From NCBI GenBank assembly GCA_038501195.1, contig JBBPUQ010000002.1:3348001-3412000 (forward strand): 64,000 nucleotides of DNA, given 5' to 3'. The stretch is from Nemania diffusa (taxonomy: Eukaryota; Ascomycota; Sordariomycetes; Xylariales; Xylariaceae). Shown piece by piece: positions 45,925 through 57,000 of this stretch; positions within the stretch are counted from its first letter, which is position 1; each line of letters starts with the position of its first letter. The notes beneath the pieces are model-generated. The model did no database searches, was not told the DNA's origin, and was given only the letters and a program-made list of their open reading frames with translations. The translations under genes were made by a program, and so were the position numbers.

Positions 45925-46817
45925 TTGACCAATGAATGGTTTGACGAAATAAAGGGGTTTATGGCCAGGTGAAAAGTACATAACCTACAGAGGTGTAGGT
46001 CCATTCGTGATCGCGAGTATTAGCATCACAGATTTTGGTGTAAGAGCGAGCTGTTTGGACAGTCGATTATTATTATTATTTTCTACGGGAATGCGGAGTG
46101 AGACGATGGAAGAATGTTAATACCACCCACTTAGGTAATGATGAACTACATACTTGATAATATTTATATGTGTTCTGTGTGAAAATACACTTGGGTATGC
46201 TCAATTAATTCAGTATTAAATCCAAGCCTAACCCACGCCTACGAGTGCCAGACTCGCCTATCAAAGCATACAATTGTACTGACGTCATCACTGTGAATCA
46301 ACGTAGCTAAATAAATACATTACTTACATATCTTTACTTAGTAGTACATATCTATATACCTAATCTACACAAACAATTTAGGTAGGTTAGGCACTCAGGC
46401 AATGCGCCACACTTCGCTAGCGTCCTGCAATGAATCGATCATCTATCTATCTACCAGACGTGGTCATCATCATCACAAGAGGCGATAGCTCTCAGTAGGT
46501 TACCTGCTTACAGCACCAACCTGGAAGCCATTTGCGTCACCCTTTGTTTAACTTTCTCGTTACTGAGTCTTCTGCCTGGCTACCTACATAAGGTATAAGT
46601 TTCTTCTTCGGTATCTGCTTCTCATCTAGCTTCTTGGCTATCGCTGGACCACACATGTCAGAGTAGAACCTTTCTCATAGAACCAACATCTACTATAACT
46701 TTGGCGAGACTCCTATTTAGAGAAGCCTAACCTAACGTCAAGTTCTATGACTTAACCGTTTGGGTAAAGACTTCTATGAAAAGCGACAAATATTAACGAA
46801 AAATTTAGCTTGTCATC
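45925..46817. other. Intergenic stretch
   Basis: No gene is seen. This gap holds the 3' end of the two-membrane-segment gene and the promoter of the wax-synthase-like gene. A TTATTATTATTATT run lies near 46066-46080. Confidence 0.4.
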
Positions 46818-48923
46818 ATGCCCCAACAACTACCACCAACGCCCTGGCCAGATTTAGCAAGTACCTATCGGGAACTATACCGAGCCAGATTCCGCGCCAA
46901 CGTGCAAGCTGGCATTACAACGCCGTTTATAGTACCGCTACACCTCTGTGCCTACTGGGTTGTTCCAACCCTCTATCTAGCCATCCCGCATAGAGGTAGG
47001 CCCTGGCTATACCGAGCAAGGTGGCTTATACTTGCCTTTATCTGCGCTTTTAACTGGTATATGACCAGGAATGTAGCGAGCCTAAATTTCGTCTCGAGCT
47101 ACGGTGCTGGGTTGTTGGCTGCATGGGCGACGGTTTGGAACTTCACTCTATTAGTATGGACAAGGCCACAGTGGGACGCAAGAAGAGTAGAAAGGCGGAG
47201 GATTATTCGACCTGTCGATCGGGTTGGAAATGGTCAGGAGCTCAGGAAGAGGCGTCCGTCTCATCCAGATGCTCACGAACCCAACGGCCAAGTACCAGCT
47301 CCCCTAGCAGTTTATAGTAATGCGCTTGAGCCAAGACGGAATGTGTCTACTATCTTTACTGAAACTGAAAAGGGATTCATAAATGGGAATAAGGAAGCTA
47401 GTGGTATAACAAAAAGAGAGGCATTTGCTAAGCAGTCTGCTGCGATCCGAGAGAGCACGGAGAGTATGGAGGGGGGGATAGAAGGGAAGCTCCTGGCAAG
47501 AGACATAATCGCTCTGAATGATGATGATAAAAGCCCGCGGCTTGACGAGAAGACAGCGCTTCAACTTGGTAGACTTGCACGAGAGCAAGAGTATGAGTAC
47601 TATTGGCAAGAATACCCCGCGGATGCCTCGCTCTGGACTCGTCTCGACTGGGCCTTTGACATCGTCAGTTCATTTCGTCTAACTGGTAAGTATAACGCAT
47701 CTGTCCTCGTGAAGATCGATCTATACACTGTGCTAATATTCATGAAGGCTGGAATTGGGCACCCTCGTGTCTGCCTCCCTACGAAGTGCCTCCCAGGGTT
47801 GGCCCATACCAACTACCCCTAGAATATGGTCCCCAGAGGAGCAAGAAAGGCTACGAACGAACTCTCTCGCGACGGAAATTGATTTTTTCCCGCTGGTTCT
47901 TTAATTTCATACCTAGCTATCTGATATTGGATCTTTGCGCTACGATTATGACCACTGACCCTTACTTCATCGTCGGCCCAGAGCACAACTACCCTTTACC
48001 TCCACACCTCGCCTCTCTACATCCCGTCCTTCTATCCCTCCAGCGCACAATAGTTTCCTTCATAGGGATATTCTCCGCTATACAATATGCCTGGAACTTC
48101 GGAGCTATATGCCTCGCACTCTACTGTCCCCCAATTCTTGGCTTTCGCGCCCACCCCTGGCATCTGCCTTCTGTGACGGGTTCGTTTACACAAGTGATGG
48201 ATCACGGACTGGCCGGTTTCTGGGGCGCATGGTGGCATCAGTCGTTCCGCGTCGGGTTCTCAGCGCCAACCAAGTGGCTGTTGCGCCATGATTACCTATC
48301 GCCACCCCGTAGGAACGGCAGTGGAGGGAAGACGATTATAGCCATGATGACCCCCGCTGTGGGTGCCATCATCGCCTTCACGCAGTCCGGGTTGATCCAC
48401 GCCGCCGGCAGCTACAGCTCAGTGCCGCCGGCGCATTACTGGGGCCCGCCTCTGTTTTTTGCACTCTCCGGCTTGGGAACGCTGCTACAATCCGTGTTTT
48501 CGTACGTCCTGCGGCATAGAATAAAAAAGTTTCCTCGCTGGGTGCGTCGCTTGGGTAATTTATCATTCGTGTTCCTCTGGTTATGGGCTACTAGTTGGGT
48601 AATCTGTAAGTGGTTCTCGGCATGATTCCGTTCCCCGCTAGTCACCTCCACAATATGCGTGCTCCCTTTTACGTTACAATTATAGTTTATGCGCTTTCCA
48701 CGCTTCTATATCAAACTCCTAGTCGTGATTGCTAACTTCGAGCGCTGTAGTGGACGATTTCGGACGCAGTGGGATTTGGCTCTGGGAGCCTGTCCCAGTC
48801 TCTCTTGCCAGAGCCGCCGGGTTCGGCGTTGATAGACGCGTGTGGCGGTACGACTGGGACTCTCTTCCTAGCTGGCAGTGGCGTGCCCAAGGTAAGTGGT
48901 GGCAAACGGGCATTGCAATCTAG
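46818..48923 (+). CDS. Wax-synthase-like membrane O-acyltransferase
   Basis: Fungal proteins with the wax synthase domain are polytopic acyltransferases of the ER, and some act in secondary metabolism. Three exons (46818-47685, 47748-48605, 48751-48923) give 632 residues. The N-terminal part has two or three membrane segments (VPLHLCAYWVVPTLYLAI, WLILAFICAFNWYM) and a WATVWNFTLLVWTRPQWDA element. A long polar insert (about residues 125-270) has no clear fold. The conserved core begins at LTGWNWAPSCLPPYE, spanning intron 1. It has WGAWWHQSFR and the histidine segment FTQSGLIHAAGSY, the likely catalytic His. The C-terminus after intron 2, LDDFGRSGIWLWEPVPVSLARAAGFG, is the usual family end. The substrate is unknown and no partner biosynthetic genes are nearby. 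It is convergent with the telomerase gene, with two tRNA genes between them. Confidence 0.85.
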
Positions 48924-49362
48924 AGTCTTAAGGTAAGTGAAGAAATAGAAGGATACCCAGGATAGAGGATAAGGGAAGGTTGTGATACAGGATATCTAAC
49001 GTGCACAAGCAAGGATAGAAGGTAGATATACCAAAAAGTGTGCTCTTAACGGTCCATGGCAGAGAGTAGTTATATGTATTATCAGATAGATGGTATTGAG
49101 GTGCCGGCGGTGTGAGCACAAATAACATTTGAGCTTTTCGATAAATTTTTATTATGAGCCCAATTCTATCTTCTGAGGCTGTTGGAGGAGTCCGACGTTT
49201 CTTTGTGCACTCACGAAGAAGTAAACTAAGCCACGCTAAGTCATCGTGAACATAACCGATCCGAATGATCCTGCGCCTCAGCGCCGCGAGATCTCCCCTT
49301 GAAAAGTTTCAATTTGCCGCTGTCGCTACATCCAATCACGAATTAGTTCGGCTCTTAGTGAA

Positions 49363-49434
49363 GGTTTCCTAGTGTAATGGTTATCACAGTGGATTCTGAT
49401 TCCACTAATCTGGGTTCGATTCCCAGGGAGACCT
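49363..49434 (+). tRNA. tRNA-Gln (anticodon CUG)
   Basis: This 72-nt gene folds as a complete cloverleaf. The acceptor stem GGTTTCC pairs with GGAGACC with one G-U pair. The D arm lies in TAGTGTAATGGTTATCAC, which also gives the internal A box. The anticodon stem GTGGA/TCCAC has loop TTCTGAT (anticodon CTG). The T arm CTGGG/CCCAG has loop TTCGATT (B box). There is no intron and the CCA end is not encoded. A short T run (49446-49449) follows as a possible RNA polymerase III stop. Confidence 0.96.
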
Positions 49435-49560
49435 AATCTGTCGGGTTTTCCTACCTAGCCGTGGTTAGGATTCTCGCTTTCACAACGAATCCGTTATCAC
49501 AAATGACTTTCTCGAGTGGTGGCGAGGGCTATGTTGGTTTCCAGCCTCCATGTTCTGTGC

Positions 49561-49632
49561 GGTTTCCTAGTGTAATGGTTATCACAGCGGATTCTGATTC
49601 CGCTAATCTGGGTTCGATTCCCAGGGAGACCT
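49561..49632 (+). tRNA. tRNA-Gln (anticodon CUG), second copy
   Basis: This gene is the same length and the same sequence as the copy at 49363, except for two bases in the anticodon stem, which is GCGGA/TCCGC here. The two changes compensate each other (T-A becomes C-G) and the anticodon stays CTG. The flanks are unrelated to those of the first copy, so only the gene body is shared. Confidence 0.96.
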
Positions 49633-49646
49633 TAGAAATGATTTCA

Positions 49647-49653
49647 TTTTTTT
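49647..49653 (+). terminator. RNA polymerase III T-run after the second tRNA-Gln
   Basis: A run of seven T residues lies 15 nt after the 3' end of the second tRNA gene, the usual signal for RNA polymerase III termination. Confidence 0.75.
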
Positions 49654-50068
49654 AGGCTGCGTCTTGGTTTTAAGAATAATCTTTCTTTCATTGGCAATAG
49701 CTGCTATGTATCCTTAGATATTTTTCCTTGTAGTGTACATGACTAACTTTAATTAGCCTCGGCCTTCGTCGACTAGATTTATGTCTCAGAGCTTCGTACA
49801 CTGCTATAATACTTAGGCATGCACTCAAGTGAAATTTCTGGGGTTGAGTGTACACAGAAAGGTTACGAGATCGTTTGGCTCTGCTGCGTTGTGTGAATAT
49901 TGTATACTCGTATGGTTCAATATCGCCGTAAGGCTCCTGTGAGGGGGACCCCTGAGCAAGTACTACAAGCCCGGCGGTGGTTATACGACGCGTGCACGAT
50001 AATGTGTACATAGTTTTGAATGTCACACGAGACGCCTCAAAGGCATAGGCATTGTAAAAACTAGCTAG
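49654..50068. other. Short gap between tRNA-Gln and the 3' end of the telomerase gene
   Basis: No feature is visible here other than the presumed 3' UTR of the minus-strand telomerase gene. A minus-strand open frame (49688-50026) shows no recognisable motif. Confidence 0.4.
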
Positions 50069-53000
50069 CTACACAATTGCCCGTACGCGAGCGTGCCGAA
50101 TATCTTTCAACAAGCTCAACTTAGTACTCTGTGTCTCAAGCCAGGCTAGAGTTTCGCCGTACTTAGATTGTTTACGACCCAAAACTTGACGGAACGCGTT
50201 GAATGCGAGCCTTAAAATTTTATTAGTATTGACAGGCTATATTCTGAATCGTTGAAAAGTTAACTCACCAGGACACTTCACATTTCTTGACGTCGCAAAC
50301 GTAATCAGGATATCGAAGTCTCCGCGCCTTGCTGGTGAGGAGCATATACGCTGTGTTGGCTAGCCTCCGTATTGTTTCTTGTCATAAAGGTTAAAACCCA
50401 AACTTTCGAATAATTAAACAATGAGTAAGGCAAGTAGTCAGCATACCGATAATAATCCTCGGGGGCGGCTGTTTTAGCGCTGGCAAGCAACGTGCATATG
50501 CCCACATCTTGGTAGCGGTTTCCATAAACGCTCTATAGATGTTGTTTAGCATGGTTAACGCAGAGTTCAACCCTGTGTCGAAAAACATGATATGGCTTTG
50601 GATCTTGAATGCATCTAGGTGAGTAGGGATTGATTAGTCCTAGCCCTGCACGACTAGATGGGCTGGAGACTTACTGAGGACCTTGCGCTGGAATGTTTGA
50701 CCGGGAGTTCGACTAAACTCAACGGTGAGTGAGTTGTATATCGCTAAGAATGATTAGCGTGGTATGATTTGAGTATTTGAGTATCGGAAAATTCACCCTT
50801 CTCCTGATCCTGGTTTGATGTACGGGCGATATCGAGTGTCCTGCTGTTAATGAGAGTACCACAATATGGAAAGGGCTTGTCGTTGTCTAGCTTGGCTATT
50901 TGCTGGCCATCGATGATAAGGTCAAAATTAACTAGACTCTTCTTAGGGTTCACCGTGACGCCGTATTCTGGCACACCATGATGAAGAACCTCTACGAACC
51001 GGATTGCTTTACACTTGTCCGTGGTGATGAGCAAAAAATCATCGATTAGCCGTAAGAGTAGGCAGTCATCAGATTTGAGGAATGAGAGGACATGAGTCTC
51101 GAGATCTGCGTAGAAGTAATTACAGAGAGTAGACGATAGAATCGACCCCTGAGGGATCCCTTGCTTTTGCCTGTAGTACTTCTTGCCAACCTTGACGAGG
51201 TTCTGCTGAATATGAGATGCTACAAGCTGAAGCAGCTCGCTTGTCTCATATTTTTTCTGATAGAGATCGACGAAGACAGTATTTCGCTTCGCTGTGTTTC
51301 GCTCATTATTGATACGCTGCGTGAAAGTAACGGGGTCACTATCTTGGATAGCCACTGATGGCCATCTCTTCACTGGTTTCGATATAGATTTCTGCCCGTC
51401 CCTCTGGGCAACAACGCTGGGACTTACTTCGAGGTACTTCGAAATCTGATACCGACGTTGCTGGGGTATGGAATCCAGTAAGCTGACGATCGCTGCTTGT
51501 GGAATTGTGTCAAAGGCCGACTGTACATCCACTTTTGCGAAATAAAAGCCTCCAAGGAAGGTAGACATCCTATATTTGAAAGGTTTTATTCGTTTGTAGA
51601 TATCAGCGACAGAAAACATTGCTGAGCCCATCTTGTCTGGGTTGATGACCTGGGGAATATTAGGGCCAGTATATCCTTTTGAACGAGTAGTCTTACCTTT
51701 TCAAGTTGAAGAACTGTATATGCTGGTACTAAGATTTTATTGATACCTAGTCCTAATTCTTTCGAGTTCCCGCGCATAGGAACCCTCTTGCGCAGATTCG
51801 TAATTGGTCTCATTTGCGCTCCCTTGGGGAGCAGCCTGATGTGACTGAACCCTAGCCGTCGCGAATCAAGTATGTTTTTCGCTTCTATGAGACTAACTTC
51901 TTCTAGCATTTTCCCCTTCAGAGTCATCATCACAGGCTCTACGAGGGACCGCCAGATGTCGTGGCGGAAAAAGAAGAGGCGGCACTTGTCGGTGTTTGAC
52001 TCTGTTACGTAGAAATTGCTTCGAATAAGTGGTATTAAAATAGAATCAAAGAGGAAGTAAATAAACTCGTTAAAGAGCTCTTGGCGTTTTTGAACATCGG
52101 TGAGAGATGTTTTGTTAGCCATAAGGTGGGAAGATGCAAGCCATTCTATGTTGGTAATCTGGTGGACGTCAATATCATCTGATAATAGCACAGGAGTTGT
52201 CAAACACACCTTCATTCCTTGCGTTAATTCGTAAAGGGACATGCTCTCAAACCGCCTGCGAGAGATGAATAGATCGACTTTCTTTAGAAATTGTTGCTCG
52301 TTGTGGCCCGCAACTAACTCATTCCCCCAAAATCCCCGCGGGATCACTTTCTTAAGAACGGCCTGGCAGAACGATGACACTTCGGAAGGCGACGTTGCTA
52401 ATTCTGTGACTGCAAAGTTCTGACTCCTTTGCGGTAGATGCAACACTTTTTGAAGTTGCATCGCACCCTTTCCCATCTTATTCTTTGGTTTTCGTAAGTG
52501 ACGCCGAACCTTGTCAGATTCTGGTTGAACATCCGGTTTATTCGTAGCAAGACGAACCTATCCATGTTAACCATTTTAACGAGAGGACACGGTATATATG
52601 AGGCGTACTGGGCAATAATGATGGAGAAGCCTGGAATAGGAACATCGCTGGTGAAGAATTTGAAGGCTCCGGACCAAATCTTTTGGGCGTCCTCGGAGCC
52701 GCTTGGGGGTCTTCACCTGAACGCCACCTTTTCCAAGCCGACCGAATTTCTCAAAAATCTCCTCTTCTCGTAGAGTATAATCTTTTAGGCGCTGGGATGT
52801 TTCCTTAGGATTGGTCTTGCTAGTGAAGACATTGTGAAGCCCGAATTGTTTAGGAAAGATGTACATCATCACCTTGAGTGTATAGATATCATTCTGTTGA
52901 GCTAAAAGAGCCCCCATATCGAGGTTGAGTTCTTGATCAAGTTGTTGAAATGGGGAGCGATTCAATACATCTATAAAGTTTCACATACATTACTAAACGA

Positions 53001-54040
53001 GTGTAGTCAATTCAAACCAGTTGCACTTACGAATGTGCCTCAAACCGAAATGGACTTGCCCTCGAGTATTGAGAGCCGGCTTTGCATACAACATTCGATT
53101 TCGGACAAAAACAATCTCTGGAGAAGACATAGCTGCCGGCATCCCTTCAGAGGCGCATTCAGGCCGGTATGATTGGATACTAGATAATGGCCTCCCTACC
53201 TTAGAGAATGAGTATTTAGGAAGTCTTTAGATGGTGAGGTAACCTACCGCTGATTTGACAGACGTTGTTGACACCTGCGTCAACGGATACGAATATAGCA
53301 CAATCCAGAAGCAGGTCTATCATGATACGCTCTCCAGATTCTCCCAAAAGGGCTAACAGTTGTGGCCAAGGGGCCTGTTGTAGTGATTCCACATAATGAT
53401 TTGATCGGATTGCTCGCAGCCCGAGGCCTCCATTCCGACGGAAGCCGTCGCAGAGTAGGTGATCAGGCCACTTGGCAGATTTCTCTCTGTTGAATATAGT
53501 CCTCACAACATATTCTACAATCTAAACAGATGATAGTCAGTCACCTACCAAGTCTAAGCCAGGTTCCACTACAGTCCTTGCACCATACAATGCGAGAGCC
53601 GGATGTTCGCTTACCAGGGCCTGTGACTCAACAAAGCCGGTAACGCCATTGGAAAGAGTAACATATGATTCGTCGCCTCTCTGTGAGAAGCTCTTCCAGC
53701 CATCCATTCTAGGGCTCTCTTCCTCCGTCGTGGGCTTCGAGAAACCAATGAGTGTAGTGTCAAGCAAGGCCCCGAGGGACCGCTCCACGTCGGACAAGGA
53801 CGAACCAGGTTTACTGACAACGCCGACGGCAGATATCTTTCTCCGCCGGATTCTAGACGAGGATGGCAGCTGTGCTATGACATACTCGCGTAGACTTTGA
53901 ACCTGGGTGTAGTAGTGGCTTAACACAGCATGTTGGACTCGGGAGCCTACTGAAGACTGACTGCTACCCTTCTTTTTTTTCTTCGTTACGACTTCGTCGG
54001 CCGAATTGGGGCGTTTCCGTTTTCTTGGACGAGCCATCAT
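50069..54040 (-). CDS. Telomerase reverse transcriptase (TERT)
   Basis: TERT copies the telomerase RNA template onto chromosome ends. Ten minus-strand exons close in phase: 53549-54040, 53248-53521, 53031-53195, 52609-52970, 51697-52557, 50797-51649, 50675-50743, 50447-50614, 50269-50377 and 50069-50210, giving 1164 residues. The N-terminus starts MMARPRKRKRPNS (basic). It leads into the telomerase-specific N-terminal region with GFRRNGGLGLRAI, APWPQLLALLGESGERIMID and VSVDAGVNNVCQISG. The RNA-binding domain includes RLLHHYCPVRLATNK across an intron, then VIPRGFWGN, and the T-motif region before FFFRHDIWRSL. Motifs 1 and 2 are HIRLLPKGAQMRPITNLRKR. Motif A is FAKVDVQSAFDTIPQ (Asp about 759), motif B' is RQKQGIPQGSILSSTLCNY, and motif C is LRLIDDFLLITTD (Asp-Asp about 921-922), so all three catalytic aspartates are present. 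The thumb region ends with WLETQSTKLSLLKDIRHARV. Weak points are intron 2 (52 nt) and the AAG acceptor before exon 9. Confidence 0.95.
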
Positions 54041-57000
54041 CACCCCCTATGCCGTACAACAAGTAGAGAGGTATGAATGCGATTATGTGCCGGGTAGCGC
54101 ACCCGATGAAGATTGGCGGTTGTCAACGAATACTTACCTACGAGTAGATTCCTAGTGGAAGACGCGTCTAAAACGCGTCACTAATTGCCAAGACCAGTAG
54201 CGGGGCTACTAATTAATTGATAGGTGATTTACAGGGCTAATCACACCCCCTACCTCTCTACATTACCCCGTAATGTTCGTCGAATACCCGTGCGTACAGA
54301 GTATGTTTTACCAACATGGGAGCAATTAGAGGCCCTCGTGTTTCTATACGTTGGTGACATGAAACCCTCTGACAATCACACCAGAAATGTTGCAATTAGA
54401 TGTGACTCATAAACAGTTGTCCATAGCTATGGTTCTAGATAGCATATATATTATCAATTCCCCCACGCGCCGTCCCCCACGCCATTAACAAGTTCCCCCT
54501 TTCCTTCGTTTTCTCCCTCTCGGCGCATGCGAGTCTACATATGCGCAGGTAATCTGTAGGTGAGTATTCAGTAGGTTACTGCTCAATCAAATGCGAAGCC
54601 AAGAAAATGGTCCCCTTTTTTAATCTGAGCACTGCACCGTGCTGGGCCCTACGTGTATCCTCTATGGCCTACTTGGTACTGTATGGAGGCCCGGATCTTG
54701 AGGTCGGGCACCATCTTGTCAGCTTCAAGCTGCCTCTACTTCGACAAGTGTTCGTCGGGCACGGCGCAATTGGCGAATCGTCGTCGAGTCACGAAGCCTT
54801 ACTCCATGATCCTAAACTTAGTCGAGTACTAGCTGTAATGCAAGCACGCATGATATATCCACCTCCTTTTGACAGCAGCAGCCGTCACCTATAAAAAAAC
54901 AACTAAAAAAACGCGGAGGCGGCGCCTGCAAGGTAGTCACTGGACGGCAGCCATCCGGAGACGTCGCAAACATGCACGAAAAACCAAAGGGTCCCTACAT
55001 CGTCGGATAGGGGCGAGTTGCAGACACTGGGCAACCGTAAACGATGATTTGAAGTTGCATTGACGGGGATATTGTGCATGACTGGCTCAATTAACAAGTC
55101 GACACAAGGCATTTCATTTCCGCTCCTGGCAGGTAGGCAGTATACCTACATATCATAGGTACGGTACTCCAAATATGTACCTACTGATAGGTACGTCAGG
55201 TCAGTGCATGCAAACGGAATACCGATAGGTATTGAATCCATCCAGACAACCGGGTTTTGAGTAGGATTGCCTCAGTTTAACTCTCCGCTGAACAAGTAAA
55301 CCTGGAAGCTACAGCTAAGAAACCGGTAACCTCTATAAATACACAGGTATTTGCCCTCGTGCTGTACGGTCATATCGTTTTAACTACTGTAGGGAGGTGA
55401 TAGAATATTATTCCCCGAAGATAATGACTAGTCGCAAGGAACTACCTGGATTGAAGATTGAGTGTGACAATGTCTTGTAAACTGTCTGCCGAGCTGGGTA
55501 ACGGCGGTAGTGTAGTACCGAAGGTACCTACTCTTGGGGCAAACTACTAGGTAGGTAAGACGCCTACAATATGTATGTGGTTACATGGTAGTCTTATGAC
55601 AGGTAGGTAGCGAGATGTAGGTACCTATCTGTACAGTATACAGCGTATCATTCACCCACATGCCACCGGCAGGCAGGCTGCCAACACAGCCAAATCCCTG
55701 TCTTATCCTATACTGCGTACTCTCGCCCTATTTGCCTCTACCTATTTCTAGATATGGGTGTCATAGAGGGAAATGTCTACAGAGACCGTCACCGTAGTTT
55801 CAATGGGGGATGTGCATTGTCGCCAGAAACATGCATGATTCCAATCCCATCTGATTAATGTGTCGGGATCCCGTTTACGGATTAAGTGGATTTTTATTGG
55901 AATTGCCGCTTTTGCCTACTGGACTGCAATGGCATTTGTGCAAGCTTTATGCATGGAAAGCATACCTACCTCGAAATCATTCCTACAAATTGGGACTTGA
56001 GATTCCCCACCATTCTCTTATTAGTTCTCTTCTGGGTAGAGAAATAGAACTTGGAGCACACCGAGATTACGCCTATCTAATACTACCTAGATTCCCCTTT
56101 CGAGGATAACAACTTTGTATGCCGTCTTTTGCTTCTCACTGATATCCAGACTGACCTTAGAGAGATGCCAACCCTTCTCAGGATTGGGGCTAATGGAACA
56201 TGTAACAAGCGTGGCCTGCTAGGCACGGGCTTTCAACTTAACGTATAAGCAGGGCAGCACTATCGTGCACGCAGAGTTTGGTAAGCTATTTTAACCATGT
56301 TAGATTAGGTGATTAGATATTAGTCGACACTACAACAAATAATCAAAGTGGCAGAGGAACAGGCATCGCAATACGCAATGAGGTGCTCATGTTGTGAGGC
56401 TGGTCTAAGTACTCTAGTGAGCTGCGTTTATGCTAACCACAAAAGTATACAGATAGATTCTAAGGCTATCCCGTGAATGGTTTTAATAGATGGAGAGGGG
56501 CATAGGTAGAACTCGCATGACTCTAAATACTATCTCGCCGATATAATAAGTTATACGAATTGACCACGCTCTCCAAGTGATTCATGATTTCTCTTCTTGC
56601 TTATCTGTAGTTGCGGGACACCATCGCATTGAGGTAAGAGTAGCGTTTCTTTCACCTGTTATAACAGCCTGCTACTGATAGATCTAAATAAATATATTCA
56701 AAACTATAACCCTGGTGCACTAAAGTTCCTGCTGAGGTTTAAAGAACTTAAGAAGTTATGTAGATTATGCTGTAGCTGGAATCTATCTAGAATTATAAAA
56801 GCTCGCCATTTGTTTTGGTCAGGCTTAGCTGTTATTTAGCAGAATCATGATTGATTGTTACCTTTTGATATCATAAGCGAGCCCCTCCCTCCCAAGCTGC
56901 AGTGAGTGTGCTGCCTCAAGCCGTGTCCCCTCGGTGCTGTTAGTGTGCTACTTGAAAGGTTACAAGACATACCAATTTTGGCTCGACTCATCTATTAGCA

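Noticed and set aside
55858..56109. An 83-codon plus-strand frame in the gap between TERT and the RhoGEF
   Set aside because: It is isolated, has no motif, no neighbouring exon and no start context. It is no longer than frames expected by chance in 5.6 kb.
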